Shown one piece after another: positions 16,760 to 25,417 of a stretch of 64,000 bases of DNA. The notes beneath the pieces are model-generated. The model saw nothing but the letters and a program-made list of their open reading frames with translations. It did not search any database and had not been told where the DNA came from. How positions within the stretch are numbered: position 1 is the first letter of the stretch; each line of letters begins with the position of its first letter. Origin of the DNA: Streptomyces sp. Alt3 (GTDB taxonomy: Bacteria > Actinomycetota > Actinomycetes > Streptomycetales > Streptomycetaceae); contig NZ_CP120984.1 in the NCBI RefSeq assembly GCF_030719215.1, forward strand, positions 186,001 through 250,000. Reading direction: 5' to 3'. Position numbers and translations under genes: made by a program.

Positions 16760-17110
16760 GTGATCATCGGGGATCTGTCAGCACGGCTGGCCGACGCGCG
16801 CGCCCGCGTCATCATCGAGCTCAGCCGCGCCGTGACCGACTGGGGCGGGCAGGTGCCCGAAGACCCCGGGGTGGCCGAGCTGGCCGTCCTCCTGGAGGAC
16901 GCCGCAGCGAACCTCCACGCCATCACCTCCTTCACCCGGACCGAACTGGCTGGTGCGGTCGCCCACCTGAGGGCTGCGGACCGCCTCGGCGGGCTCCTTC
17001 CGGCCGTGACCCTGTGGCACCTGGGCCAGGCGCTCCGGCGGGCCGCGCCCCTCCGGGGTACCGCAGAGCCCACCACGGCTCCTGGCGAACCGGCGCCGCA
17101 GACCTGCTGA
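16760..17110 (+). CDS. Hypothetical helical protein
   Basis: 116 residues. GTG 16760 is preceded by GAGAGGA; ATG 16742 is an alternative in the same frame. The sequence is mostly helical (ARLADARARVIIELSRAVTD, VAELAVLLEDAAANLHAI). No motif recognised. The upstream 16430-16740 has no further gene. Confidence 0.55.
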   Translation: MIIGDLSARLADARARVIIELSRAVTDWGGQVPEDPGVAELAVLLEDAAANLHAITSFTRTELAGAVAHLRAADRLGGLLPAVTLWHLGQALRRAAPLRGTAEPTTAPGEPAPQTC

Positions 17111-17265
17111 GCCGACAGCGACGTCTCCAGCCACCGGATCAGGCGTGCCCGAGCGGTTGCGGGCAGGCGGAGCGCTGAAACGTTCTGACGGTGAACGATG
17201 TCCCCCGGGCGGGTGAGCGTGCGCTGCCGGCTTCACCGTGAGCGGATCACGGCCGGTAGAACGCC

Positions 17266-17940
17266 ATGGTGATCAAGAAACTCGTGCGCGGGCTCAGCGC
17301 ACTCTCCCTCGCCCTCGTCCCCCTTCTCTCCGCCCCCGCCGCCCAGGCCGCCCCGACGGCCGAGGTGACCACCCTGGCCGACGCGGTCGGCCTGGTGCAG
17401 GCGGCGCAGGAGGACCGCACCGGGTACACCCGCAGCTCCTTCAAGCACTGGAACTTGGGCGAGGACACGTCCGACGGGTGCAACACCCGAAACGAGGTCC
17501 TCATCTCCGAGGCGGTCATCGCGCCGACGGTGGAGACCGGCTGCAAGCTGACCGGCGGCACGTGGATCTCCTACTACGACGGCCAGGAAGTCACCAGCGC
17601 CGGGGCCCTGGACATCGACCACATGGTGCCGCTAGCCGAGGCCTGGGACTCCGGCGCCTCCGCCTGGACCGCGGCACGGCGCGAGGCCTACGCCAACGAC
17701 CAGGAGGCGCACACCTCCCTCGTCGCGGTGACCGCACGCACCAACCGGCAGAAGGCGGACCAGGACCCGACGGACTGGATGCCGCCGTCCCCCGAGGCAC
17801 AATGCCGGTACGTGGGGGAGTGGGTGGCCACCAAGATCCGCTGGCAGCTCACCGCGGACGACCGCGAGCTGGAGACGCTGAAGGCGTACGCCGACGAGCC
17901 GTGCAAGGACACCATCGTCCGCTACACACCGGCCGCCTGA
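17266..17940 (+). CDS. Secreted HNH endonuclease family protein
   Basis: 224 residues. Residues 1-29 form a Sec signal peptide (basic MVIKKLVRG, hydrophobic core, AQA cleavage site). The mature part has the actinobacterial secreted HNH pattern: CNTRNEVL, TGGTWISYYDG, and the core LDIDHMVPLAEAWDSGA near residue 118, later TARTNRQKADQDP, and cysteines near the end. The DHxVPL...W and N..K.D residues match the DUF1524/HNH extracellular nuclease family, thought to degrade external DNA. It stands as a single gene. Confidence 0.85.
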   Translation: MVIKKLVRGLSALSLALVPLLSAPAAQAAPTAEVTTLADAVGLVQAAQEDRTGYTRSSFKHWNLGEDTSDGCNTRNEVLISEAVIAPTVETGCKLTGGTWISYYDGQEVTSAGALDIDHMVPLAEAWDSGASAWTAARREAYANDQEAHTSLVAVTARTNRQKADQDPTDWMPPSPEAQCRYVGEWVATKIRWQLTADDRELETLKAYADEPCKDTIVRYTPAA

Positions 17941-18117
17941 ACCCTCCCCACCCCTCGGGGACCGGGCCGGCGATCGACCGTGTCGCGTGGAGTCACCGAA
18001 ACCGCAGGACAGGCAGGGTCCTGCCACACCGCCCGTGACGTACGCGAGGGCAGCGGCCCGCCCGGGATGCGCAGAAACCGAAGAACTGCGCACCCCCAGT
18101 TCCCCGAAAACGCCGAT

Positions 18118-18196
18118 CCTGAAAAGTTCGGGGAGGGCGAACGGCCCACTTTTCAGGTCATGGCGCTCGCGAAGAATCCGAAGCCTGAAAAGTTCG
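18118..18196. repeat. Three copies of CCTGAAAAGT in a low-GC patch
   Basis: CCTGAAAAGTTCG occurs at 18118-18130 and 18184-18196, and its core is inverted (ACTTTTCAGG) at 18148-18157. They sit in an unusually AT-rich stretch (about 18100-18340). They could be protein-binding sites or origin-like iterons; no gene is supported here. Confidence 0.5.
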
Positions 18197-18339
18197 CAAA
18201 AGTGGAATCAGCGAACCAGGAATCTGGCCCGTATGGCGAATGCGTGGCGCTGAAAACTCGCGAAAATATGAGTTCGGGTTTTTCGGCCGGACGGCAGATC
18301 AAGATTTCGCGGGAATTTGGGTGGCTGAGAACAAAAAAC

Positions 18340-18375
18340 GGCTCTTCGGAGTGGATTCATCCACTCCGAAGAGCC
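18340..18375. repeat. Perfect 16-bp-arm palindrome
   Basis: Arms 18340-18355 (GGCTCTTCGGAGTGGA) and 18360-18375 are perfectly complementary around the loop TTCA, preceded by a run of A (18334-18338). On the minus strand the A run becomes T after the hairpin, giving a good terminator for transcription from the right. Confidence 0.8.
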
Positions 18376-18381
18376 TAGAAT

Positions 18382-18427
18382 GACTGTGCCGGTGAATCAC
18401 GGGATCCCGTGATTCACCGGCACAGTC
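18382..18427. repeat. 46-bp uninterrupted perfect palindrome
   Basis: Bases 18382-18404 are the exact reverse complement of 18405-18427, with centre GGGATCCC and no loop. It lies 6 bases from the previous hairpin. Such a long perfect palindrome is rare in chromosomal genes; it could be a termination signal, a recombination or replication site, or a telomere-like fold-back element. Confidence 0.8.
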
Positions 18428-18496
18428 TCGGACGTGATTCACGCGCCGGGAGTCATCGGGCGTTCTCAACCTCTGACCCCTGGAGCTCTCCGAGAC

Positions 18497-18541
18497 GGCC
18501 GCGAGGTTTGGACCATGGGCGTGGTCTTGGCCTCGCGGCCG
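18497..18541. repeat. Imperfect long hairpin
   Basis: CGGCCGCGAGG (from 18497) pairs with CCTCGCGGCCG (to 18541); inside it GACCA pairs with TGGTC around TGGGCG. Third foldback structure in a 200-bp cluster. Confidence 0.65.
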
Positions 18542-18543
18542 CC

Positions 18544-18759
18544 CTAGAGGTACTGCTGGAGCAGCAGAACCACGTGTTCATGTACGTACGGCCACAGACG
18601 GATCGAGATCGTGACTCCGCGGTAGAGAACCCTCAGCCCTCGGCGCGCGGGATCTGCGACCCACGGCTTTCGGTGTGAGCACGGAAGCGGGGTACCGGAC
18701 GTAACTCCCGGGGTTCTCTGATCCGGCACCTCGGGTGGCGCTGCTTCATTTCGGGTCAT
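18544..18759 (-). CDS. Small hypothetical protein
   Basis: 71 residues from ATG 18759, with AAGGA nine bases upstream on the minus strand. The C terminus RVLYRGVTISIRLWPYVHEH looks protein-like; the N terminus is Pro/Thr-rich and low in complexity. The frame abuts the hairpin at 18497-18541, which could terminate it. No family recognised. Confidence 0.4.
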   Translation of the reverse strand: MTRNEAAPPEVPDQRTPGVTSGTPLPCSHRKPWVADPARRGLRVLYRGVTISIRLWPYVHEHVVLLLQQYL

Positions 18760-19145
18760 GCCCGTGCGGTCCTTTCTGGAGTGGGTGAATTGGCCTCGCT
18801 TATCAGTAGATCCTCGGTGGGGTGCTTGAGTCAATTCCTTAAGGGATAGGTGAACTGATTTTCTGTGCGGATTCCTCCGGAGGGGGATTTGCCCCCTTTC
18901 TCGTCGATCGTGTGAACGAATTTTTGGCTGCCGGAAATTCTTTACCCGGAGGCCTGTCACGACCGCCGCTGGGTGGCACGACGCAGCGGCGCCGACCCGG
19001 CAAGGACTCCTGCCGCCCACCGACCACCCGCCCGAAACAGAGGCCGACGAGCGGACAGCGCCCCTGTGTCAGTGCCCCTCCCTACCCTTGAGTCCAAGGC
19101 AAGTTGCGGCCCGGGCCCGGGCCTCTGCATGAGAGCGGGACGCGC
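18760..19145. other. Gene-less stretch upstream of AlbA_2 gene
   Basis: Lower-GC part 18780-18950 contains no supported gene on either strand. Presumably it holds divergent promoters for 18759 (minus) and 19146 (plus). Confidence 0.3.
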
Positions 19146-20414
19146 GTGACCTCGATCTATCTCTCCTCCGACAACCCCCGCTGGGTGCCACGGTCCGAGG
19201 AGGACCTCCAAGGCGCGATCGACGGTGGCCTGTTCGAGGAGAACCACCACCTCGACCTCAAGAAGGCCCCGGGCACCAAGAGCGACAACAGGGAGCTGGC
19301 CCGGGACCTGGCCTCGTTCGCCATAGACGGCGGCACCCTGGTCATCGGCGTCCAGGAGAACAAGGAGAGCCGGACCTTCGAGCTTGCACCCCAGCCGCTC
19401 AACGGGCTCCCGGAGAAGATCGAGTCGGTCGCCCGCACGATCCCCGACCCCCCGCTCACCGTCATCACCGAGGAGATCACCGCCAAGACCGCGGACGGCA
19501 CCGGGTACCTCATCGTGCACATCCCGGCCAGCCCCGTGGCCCCGCACATGGTCGACAACAAGTACTACGGCCGCGGCGACAAGACGAAGTACCAACTGGG
19601 TGACGCCGAGGTCGTCTCCCTCCACGCCCGGCGGCGTAGCACCGAAGCCGACACCCTGACCCGGCTGCGCACGGAGATGGACAACGACCCGCTGCGCAAC
19701 GTCGACGACCAGTCCCACCTCTTCCTCGTGGCCCGCCCCACAGCCGCGCGCCGCGACGTGTGCCTGCCCATCACCGGCGCCCCCGACTGGCAGCCGCGCC
19801 TCCTCACGTTGGTCGAAAAGGCGAAGTCCAGTGAGACCGTGCCCGCCACGCTGGCGACGTTCCACCCCGACATCGATGACGCCTACCAGGCACACCGCAG
19901 GGCCAGGGGAGTGGCGCTCAGCTCCCGCGGACTCAACCCGGACCGCACCTACGCACACGAGCAGCCGCAGCATGTTCGCGAGGCAGTGATCGAAGTCCAG
20001 CTCTTCGAAGACGGCGGACTGCGCCTGTACATGTCCCGCCTCTCCATCGGCGTCTCCAGCCCCCACCGGCCGGAGGAAGGCGAGGAGCAGCTGCTGGCCG
20101 ACGATGCCGCTGTGCTTCTCACCTGGCGTGTGCTGGAACTGATGCGGCTGGTCTCCGAAGAGGTCGGCTACCACGGCAACTGGGCGATCGGGGCCGGCGC
20201 GAACCGGCTGCACGGCCGCCGGCGGTACACCGGGCAGTCGAGTTTTCCCGCCAACGACCGCTACAGCGACGACACCTACGAGGAGACCACCGGCACCACC
20301 CTTGCCGAACTCCGCGACCAACCGGGCGCCGTCACCCGCCGGCTCCTGGGCCCGATGCTGCGCTCCCTGGGCTCGGAAGCCCTGTTCGCAGGGGCACTGG
20401 GTGACCAGTCCTGA
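19146..20414 (+). CDS. AlbA_2/Schlafen-type (AAA_4) DNA-binding-domain protein
   Basis: 422 residues from GTG 19146. The N-terminal part (LFEENHHLDLKKAP, then ELARDLASFAIDGGTLVIGVQENKE, IPDPPLTVITEEITAK, GYLIVHIPASPVAPHMVDNKYYGRGDKTK) is the AlbA_2 (Schlafen AAA_4) domain found in bacterial regulators and in defence proteins. The C-terminal half (HVREAVIEVQLFEDGGLRLYMSRLS, EVGYHGNWAIG) is unassigned. No transmembrane segment. A second gene follows 43 bases downstream. Confidence 0.75.
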   Translation: MTSIYLSSDNPRWVPRSEEDLQGAIDGGLFEENHHLDLKKAPGTKSDNRELARDLASFAIDGGTLVIGVQENKESRTFELAPQPLNGLPEKIESVARTIPDPPLTVITEEITAKTADGTGYLIVHIPASPVAPHMVDNKYYGRGDKTKYQLGDAEVVSLHARRRSTEADTLTRLRTEMDNDPLRNVDDQSHLFLVARPTAARRDVCLPITGAPDWQPRLLTLVEKAKSSETVPATLATFHPDIDDAYQAHRRARGVALSSRGLNPDRTYAHEQPQHVREAVIEVQLFEDGGLRLYMSRLSIGVSSPHRPEEGEEQLLADDAAVLLTWRVLELMRLVSEEVGYHGNWAIGAGANRLHGRRRYTGQSSFPANDRYSDDTYEETTGTTLAELRDQPGAVTRRLLGPMLRSLGSEALFAGALGDQS

Positions 20415-20457
20415 CGGCAAGCCCGGCCGCACCGGCCACCGACTCCGATCCGGTGGC

Positions 20458-20967
20458 ATGAGGCTCACCGACCTTCGGCCGCTGATGGCCCGCCGGCGGG
20501 ACGGCGCGCTCAGCTTCGAGCGCTTCCGTACCGACCCGACGGTGGCCGTCCTGCGGTGGCCCGACGACGTCCTGGAGCAGTTCCTCTTCGACCACGGCGA
20601 CAACACCGCCTTCATCAACGACTACAACACCATCGACCTGCGTGACATCACCTGGCAGCTGGAGACCATCCCCGCCGCCCACTTCACCGGCATGACCACC
20701 GGCGCCTCCGACGAGGGCTGCATCGAGAACTACGCGAAGAACCCGGTGCACTGGGTCGCCGTCCGGCCCCCGCAGGTCGCCCTCCACTGGGAGACGCACG
20801 GGACGTGGCTGCGCCCGCCGCTCCTGATCGAGCGGCGTCTCCTGGACCCGGCCGCCGGCGGGCTGCAGGTCCTGGAGGGCCGGACACGCGTCGGGGTGCT
20901 GCGCGGACGCCTGCGCGAGCACCTGCACGTCGCCCCCGACCACCAGACATGGGTCGCCCGCCAGTGA
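20458..20967 (+). CDS. Hypothetical protein next to AlbA_2 gene
   Basis: 169 residues from ATG 20458 (GGTGG upstream). Contains VLRWPDDVLEQFLFDHGDNTAFINDYNTIDL and GGLQVLEGRTRVGVLRGRLREHL; the latter resembles the ParB/Srx-like 'vldGrhR..al' pattern but the match is weak. Probably co-transcribed with 19146-20414. Confidence 0.6.
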   Translation: MRLTDLRPLMARRRDGALSFERFRTDPTVAVLRWPDDVLEQFLFDHGDNTAFINDYNTIDLRDITWQLETIPAAHFTGMTTGASDEGCIENYAKNPVHWVAVRPPQVALHWETHGTWLRPPLLIERRLLDPAAGGLQVLEGRTRVGVLRGRLREHLHVAPDHQTWVARQ

Positions 20968-21194
20968 CGAAAAGGGCTCCGCTTCTGTGCGTACGCTGCG
21001 GGCGTCCACCCGTTTTCACAGAGAGATACGGATGGTGGGGAACCCTTCTGCCGGCCAGTGCCGGAACCTGTCTCTGCCAACTCTTCGTGCTCCGACCGAA
21101 CTCCCGCCCGGGTATGAACGCTCCGTGCCCTGAGCGCGGGTGGGGCTGGGCGGCGGCAGGGAGGCCGCGCCCGGTGCGCTACCGTCCCGGGGGT

Positions 21195-21518
21195 ATGGAG
21201 CACGCGGCGCGGCTACCCTTCATCGACCCGGAGTCGGACTACCCCTGCTGTTGGTACTGCCCGGCCTTGCGGTTGCCGCGTGAGGGGTTTCTGGTTGCCG
21301 ACCGGCCCAGCAGGAGCTGGCCCTTCGACGCCGCCGACGGGTTCCGCTACACCACGGACGGCAGGATCCCGGTCTGCGTGCATCCGGGCCGGGTAGGGCT
21401 TCAGCCGGAACGGACAGCCCCACCGCCCGCCACCGGGCCGGCCTCTGAGCTGGTCCCGGACCCGGCGCAGACTCCGGATGGCCGCCGCTGGTGGTGGCGG
21501 AACCGGACGCGCCCCTGA
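21195..21518 (+). CDS. Hypothetical Cys-containing protein
   Basis: 107 residues from ATG 21195. N-terminal SDYPCCWYCPALRLP and a later VCVHPG could bind metal. Tail WWWRNRTRP is basic. The longer frame from 20805 lacks support because it overlaps the preceding gene. Converges on 21525-22415, 6 bases away. Confidence 0.5.
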   Translation: MEHAARLPFIDPESDYPCCWYCPALRLPREGFLVADRPSRSWPFDAADGFRYTTDGRIPVCVHPGRVGLQPERTAPPPATGPASELVPDPAQTPDGRRWWWRNRTRP

Positions 21519-21524
21519 CGTTTG

Positions 21525-22415
21525 TCAGGATCCGCCGGTGGGCACGCTGCGCAGCCCGAGGGTGAAGTCGGCCGGCTCCTGCTGATCGTCCGCGATGATC
21601 CGCAGGACGCTGTCGGCGAGCTGCTGCGGGTGGGCGGTCTTGAGGCTGACGCTCAGGGTCTCGTGGGCGTCGTAGACCGTGGAGCCGTCACCGAGGTCGC
21701 GGCCGTCGGAGTCCTTGACGATCGACCACGCGCAGTCGCCCCGGTAGAAGGTGTACTCCTCCTCGGTGGTGTGGAGCGTGATGTCGCAGCCGCACCCGAA
21801 GCCGTCCTCGGGGTCCTCGAACGCACCGTCCTCGTGGCGCCGGTTCAGCGTCACCGTGCCGTTGTGCTGCTTGGTGAGCAGCTCGGCGACGGCCACCACC
21901 GTTGCGTGGACGTCAGCCGCAATGGGGGCAGAGGCCGGAGCGGCGTCCAGCGCGCGCACGATGCCGGGCGCATGCTGGGCGACCAGAGCCCGAACCTGCT
22001 GGGACACCGACTGGAGAGCTGCCAGGGCGTCGGCGAGGTTCGCCTCCTGCCCAGGCTCGGCCGGGGCGGGCAGGACCGTCTCGCCGCGCCCGGCAATCCG
22101 CCCGACCGCACCCCCGAGCTCCTGCAGCGCCTCTGCCTGGTGCTCCAGCTGGACGAAGAGGCCCGCCGCGGCCGTCGCGGCGTCCTGCGGGGTGTACAGC
22201 GACCACGGGCTCGACAGCGCGGTCACCACGGCCCCGGTGGTCTCCACGGCCGCGCTGACCATCTCCAGCGAGTCCACCGGGTCGTGCAGTCCATGCTCGA
22301 CCGCCGAACGGACCTCCCCGACCAGGTCGTTGGGTTCGCGCACGCCCCGCCGGAACACCTCGTGCCACCCGGGGGCGTCGGTTACCTCAGCCTCTGGGCC
22401 CTCGTTGATGAACAT
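21525..22415 (-). CDS. Hypothetical protein
   Basis: 296 residues from ATG 22415, with GGAGG eight bases upstream (22424-22428). The middle part is helical (QDAATAAAGLFVQLEHQAEALQELGGAVGRIAG), possibly coiled coil. The C-terminal third (GFGCGCDITLHTTEEEYTFYRGDCAWSIV) has beta character and three cysteines. No family recognised. Confidence 0.65.
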   Translation of the reverse strand: MFINEGPEAEVTDAPGWHEVFRRGVREPNDLVGEVRSAVEHGLHDPVDSLEMVSAAVETTGAVVTALSSPWSLYTPQDAATAAAGLFVQLEHQAEALQELGGAVGRIAGRGETVLPAPAEPGQEANLADALAALQSVSQQVRALVAQHAPGIVRALDAAPASAPIAADVHATVVAVAELLTKQHNGTVTLNRRHEDGAFEDPEDGFGCGCDITLHTTEEEYTFYRGDCAWSIVKDSDGRDLGDGSTVYDAHETLSVSLKTAHPQQLADSVLRIIADDQQEPADFTLGLRSVPTGGS

Positions 22416-22499
22416 CCCCAAATCCTCCCAGAACCCGGCCAGGAAGAGAGTTACCCAGCGCTCTGCGACCACGCGCTGCGGCCTGCTTCGGCGCCGTAC

Positions 22500-22754
22500 T
22501 CACTCGAAGGCCTTGGCGTTGAGTTCGGCCATGTGCTGCTCGTAGTTCTTGTCGGCGGTGCGGCCCCAGCGGCCGTTGCCGTAGCGGACGGCGATTCCCG
22601 TAACTCCCGCGCCGCAGCTCCCAAGATCCGGGACCGGATCCCCACCGTGGTCGACACTGATCGTGCGGCGCGCGACGTCACCGCGACCGTGCGAATGATG
22701 AACGGCTGCGGCCGCTTTCACCGTCGCCACCTGCTTGCCGAAGCCCGCCGCCAC
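22500..22754 (-). pseudogene. Short fragment with protein-like tail
   Basis: Only the last about 30 residues (AVRYGNGRWGRTADKNYEQH and a few more) look like a genuine protein end; the preceding part is the antisense of the relaxase-like remnant on the plus strand. Likely a gene tail left after rearrangement. Confidence 0.3.
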
Positions 22755-22939
22755 CTCGCCCTCCTCTGCGCGGCTGCCGCCGCGACCCCCATTTGGACGA
22801 CCACATCGTGGCCGCAGCCGTCTCCACGTACTGGCTGGACATCAGCGAACCCAAGACCGCACGCGGCCGGGAGCCCGGCTACCGCCTCTACACCGCCCGG
22901 TTGAACCTGCCCGGCCCCGGCCCGGTGCGGCGTCAGTGA
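22650..22939 (+). pseudogene. Frameshifted remnant, relaxase-C-terminal-like
   Basis: One frame gives RAARDVTATVRMMNGCGRFH, then RRHLLAEARRHLAL; after about 22765 the sense shifts to another frame, LDDHIVAAAVSTYWLDISEP then KTARGREPGYRLYTARLNLPG, ending at 22939. The 'RRHLLAEARRHL' pattern recalls the C-terminal segment of actinobacterial MobF/TrwC-type relaxases (family guess from memory). At least one frameshift and no N-terminal domain, so not functional. Confidence 0.4.
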
Positions 22940-23098
22940 GGCGGGCCGGGTCGCAGGGACATCCACGAAGGCGAGCGGCAGGTCGACCGGTCCCCTAGGC
23001 ATGCCCTGCCAGCGTGAAGTCGACCAGAGCGCGGCGTCCTGAGTTCGCGTTAGGCGAACCGCAGTCCCTCTACCGCTCAAGGACACAGACGCGGCCTG

Positions 23099-23419
23099 TC
23101 AGGCCTGGGGCGCGAACAGTTCGATCAGGCGGGCACGCTGCCGTGCGCCGAGACCCTGGATCCTCCGCGTTTCCGAGATGCCGAGATCCACGAGATGACG
23201 GCGTGCCTTCACCGTGCCGACACCAGGAAGGGACTGCAGAAGGTGAAGAGCGCGGGTCTGCCGGGCGGTGTCGTCACCGCGGTCCAGGACGTCGAGGAGC
23301 GAAAGACGTCCAGCCTTCAGCGCCGCGAGCATCTCGCTGCGCTCCTTGCGGGCCCGGCCGGCCTTCGCGAGCGCTTCTGCTCGCTGCTCAGCGGTCAGGG
23401 CGGGGAGAGGGGTCGGCAT
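23099..23419 (-). CDS. mihF: Actinobacterial integration host factor (mIHF/sIHF family)
   Basis: 106 residues. Helical N terminus (PALTAEQRAEALAKAGRARKERSEM) and the diagnostic helix-two-turns-helix core LLQSLPGVGTVKARRHLVDLGISETRRIQGLG near residues 60-95. This family binds and bends duplex DNA non-specifically and is essential for lambda-type integration in mycobacteria and for nucleoid control in Streptomyces. ATG 23419 with a perfect AAGGAG. The N-terminal extension is similar to chromosomal paralogues; a copy on accessory DNA may serve the replicon itself. Confidence 0.9.
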   Translation of the reverse strand: MPTPLPALTAEQRAEALAKAGRARKERSEMLAALKAGRLSLLDVLDRGDDTARQTRALHLLQSLPGVGTVKARRHLVDLGISETRRIQGLGARQRARLIELFAPQA

Positions 23420-23902
23420 GGCGCTCCTTTATCGGTCGGCTGCCCCATCATGACCGACCTGGCCCTCCCTGTGCGGACGGTGCGCTCCCCGATTCCGTCG
23501 TTGTGGACCGGAAGCTCAAGGGGGGACAGGCGTGGTCAGCCGGCGGTGAGTTGCCGAAGGAAGCGCTTCTTCTTGCGTTTGCGCAGGATCTGGTACACGT
23601 GGGCGTTGTAAGAGAGCTCTTCCCGTCAGGTGTCCAGGAACGCCTTCTGGGCGGCAACCACCGCCTCGGCCTTCAGCTGGAGGCGGTCCGCCACCCTGGC
23701 CTAGCCTTGCCCCAGGTGTGCTTGCCGACGAGGCGTGGCGCCGGGGGAGGGGCAAGGGCGCGTGTTCGACAAGTGGCTCAGGCCGCAGACCGTGGACCAG
23801 CCGGACGGGCTGCTGGACTACCAGCTGCTCGCCTGCGGCCCCGGCGCAGGGCGGGCTCTGGCCGGACGACTCCCACCGCCGGCCAGCGCCTTCCGCGTAC
23901 AG
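23420..23902. other. Debris between mihF and the 24-kb operon
   Basis: No intact gene. A minus-strand remnant is listed separately at 23536-23700. A plus-strand stretch near 23763-23890 (DKWLRPQTVDQPDGLLDYQL) has weak coding appearance but no start and no clear continuity. Confidence 0.35.
23536..23700 (-). pseudogene. Broken gene tail
   Basis: Minus-strand segments VADRLQLKAEAVVAAQKAFL and NAHVYQILRKRKKKRFLRQL (with TAG at its end as LTAG then TGA at 23536) are protein-like but in different frames, with a stop between them. Basic C terminus. Parent family not recognised. Confidence 0.35.
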
Positions 23903-24181
23903 CTACCGATCCGCAGGACCTCGATGCCCTCCGGCGCAGCAGTCAGCCCGCGCGGCGGGCCGGGCACGGAGCCCGATGTCATACGCCATCGCGCCGAGGG
24001 CGAGCACCACGAGGGGCCACACGAGCGGCGACGCGGCCGGGATAGCGCCGTGAACCAGGGCCGCGGCGATGCCGCCGGTGCCGAGCGTGGCGGTGCAGGT
24101 TGGAATGCTGGGCAGGGTGATCCGCAGCACCACCTCCTGGCGCCGGGCAGGGCGGGCTGATGCGGGGGCGCGGGCGCTCAT
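23903..24181 (-). CDS. Small membrane protein (2 TM), coupled to upstream gene
   Basis: 92 residues. Two hydrophobic segments: about residues 30-47 (TLGTGGIAAALVHGAIPA) and 50-70 (SPLVWPLVVLALGAMAYDIG). ATG 24181 overlaps the upstream stop (ATGA). Resembles small Spd-like plasmid membrane proteins in size and topology, but no specific match is claimed. Confidence 0.55.
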   Translation of the reverse strand: MSARAPASARPARRQEVVLRITLPSIPTCTATLGTGGIAAALVHGAIPAASPLVWPLVVLALGAMAYDIGLRARPAARADCCAGGHRGPADR

Positions 24182-25122
24182 CGTCCGCTCCCCGGCGTCG
24201 CCTCGGTCGCCGCCGAAGAGCGGCCGGTGATGCGCGCAGCGAGCCGGTTCACCTTCCGGCGGACCTGATTGCCCACATACTCTGGTGGGGTGGCACCGGC
24301 GGCCATGGCCGCTTCGGCCCAGGTGGTGACCCCGTCGGCGGCGAGGGCGAGAGTCACCGCCCGCTCGGCCGGGGAGAGCGCCTCCATGAGCTCGCTCAGA
24401 CGCGGGTCATCGAAGCCGGCCTCTACTCCGAGGTCGGCGGCTGCCTGACCGGGAACCAGGTCGTACAGGGACAGCCCGTCGCCGAGCGGGGTGTCGAGCA
24501 GCAGCAGCCGCGATTGGGTGACCTTGCGGCGCCAGACCGGAGTGAGCTGCCGATTGATGACGCGGGCCTCCGCCTTCAGTTTGTCCAGGGCGTCAGGGGT
24601 CAGGCGGCCTTGGTCGTAGAGCGTGTCCGCCCAGTTGCCGAGCAAGGCGGTGGAGACCGGCTCAGTCCATCCGCTCCACCGTCCCAGCACGTCCGAAGTG
24701 AAGGAGCGGATCGTGGATCCGTCGCCGGTGAGTGCGGCATCGCGTGCGCCCAGCGCCTGGATCACGCCGGGGACCGGGATGTTCAGAGCCTGGAACCCGG
24801 ACTCGATTGTCTGGTTGGCAGGATGGTCGGCCTTGAGCACCGCCATGCCGGTGGTGGTGGTGATCATCATGGGAGGAGCGACACGGTCGAACGGCTCCGG
24901 CAGCCCGAAGTTGTCGTCCATGTCGAGGACGAGGCTTCCGTCCTCCCGGAGGGTCACGAGGTCGCCGGCGTTCTCGTTCCAGGGAGCGGGGAACAGGGCC
25001 GTGACTGCCGCGCCTGTCTTCGAGCCCCAGTTGAAATGGCTGATCCGCTCGGCCAGATCGGTGTGGACGGAGCCGTCATCCTCGACCATGGCGTAACTGG
25101 GCGTCGGGTCATCGGTGGCCAT
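24178..25122 (-). CDS. Protein with C-terminal sigma-region-4-like HTH
   Basis: 314 residues from ATG 25122, preceded by AAGGAGG at ideal spacing. Residues about 255-300 (LSPAERAVTLALAADGVTTWAEAAMAAG, then VGNQVRRKVNRLAARI) resemble a sigma-70 region 4 helix-turn-helix. The N-terminal 200 residues have no sigma region 2; they contain WGSKTGAAVTALFPAPWNENAGDL and LREDGSLVLDMDDNFG. So it is either a divergent sigma-like regulator or a fusion. A small membrane protein is coupled downstream. Confidence 0.6.
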   Translation of the reverse strand: MATDDPTPSYAMVEDDGSVHTDLAERISHFNWGSKTGAAVTALFPAPWNENAGDLVTLREDGSLVLDMDDNFGLPEPFDRVAPPMMITTTTGMAVLKADHPANQTIESGFQALNIPVPGVIQALGARDAALTGDGSTIRSFTSDVLGRWSGWTEPVSTALLGNWADTLYDQGRLTPDALDKLKAEARVINRQLTPVWRRKVTQSRLLLLDTPLGDGLSLYDLVPGQAAADLGVEAGFDDPRLSELMEALSPAERAVTLALAADGVTTWAEAAMAAGATPPEYVGNQVRRKVNRLAARITGRSSAATEATPGSGR

Positions 25123-25417
25123 GAGTGCCTCCTTGTCGGGGGAAATCCTTCTCCTCTCGGTCCCGGCACGGGCTCGATCCGACAACGCAACCGCAAGAAT
25201 TCTCTGTGATCCACGCCACACCCTCTCGGGGGTGGGCCTGGAACACAGCAGCCCCCACCACAGCAGCACGGCCCTGTACACGGCCAGCCCTGTATGACAC
25301 GGACCGGAGCCGTTCCCCCTGAGGTGCGCAGAATCCTGAGCAGCGATCTCAACGGCCCGGTGAGCTGCTCCTTGCCCAGGCGCAGGATCCCCGCCCGTCC
25401 CGGCTCCCTCTCAGTAC

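Noticed and set aside
17980..18378. Plus-strand ORF of 132 codons over the AT-rich region
   Set aside because: It runs through the repeats into the first palindrome; no ribosome site and no protein-like motifs. I treat this region as regulatory or structural.
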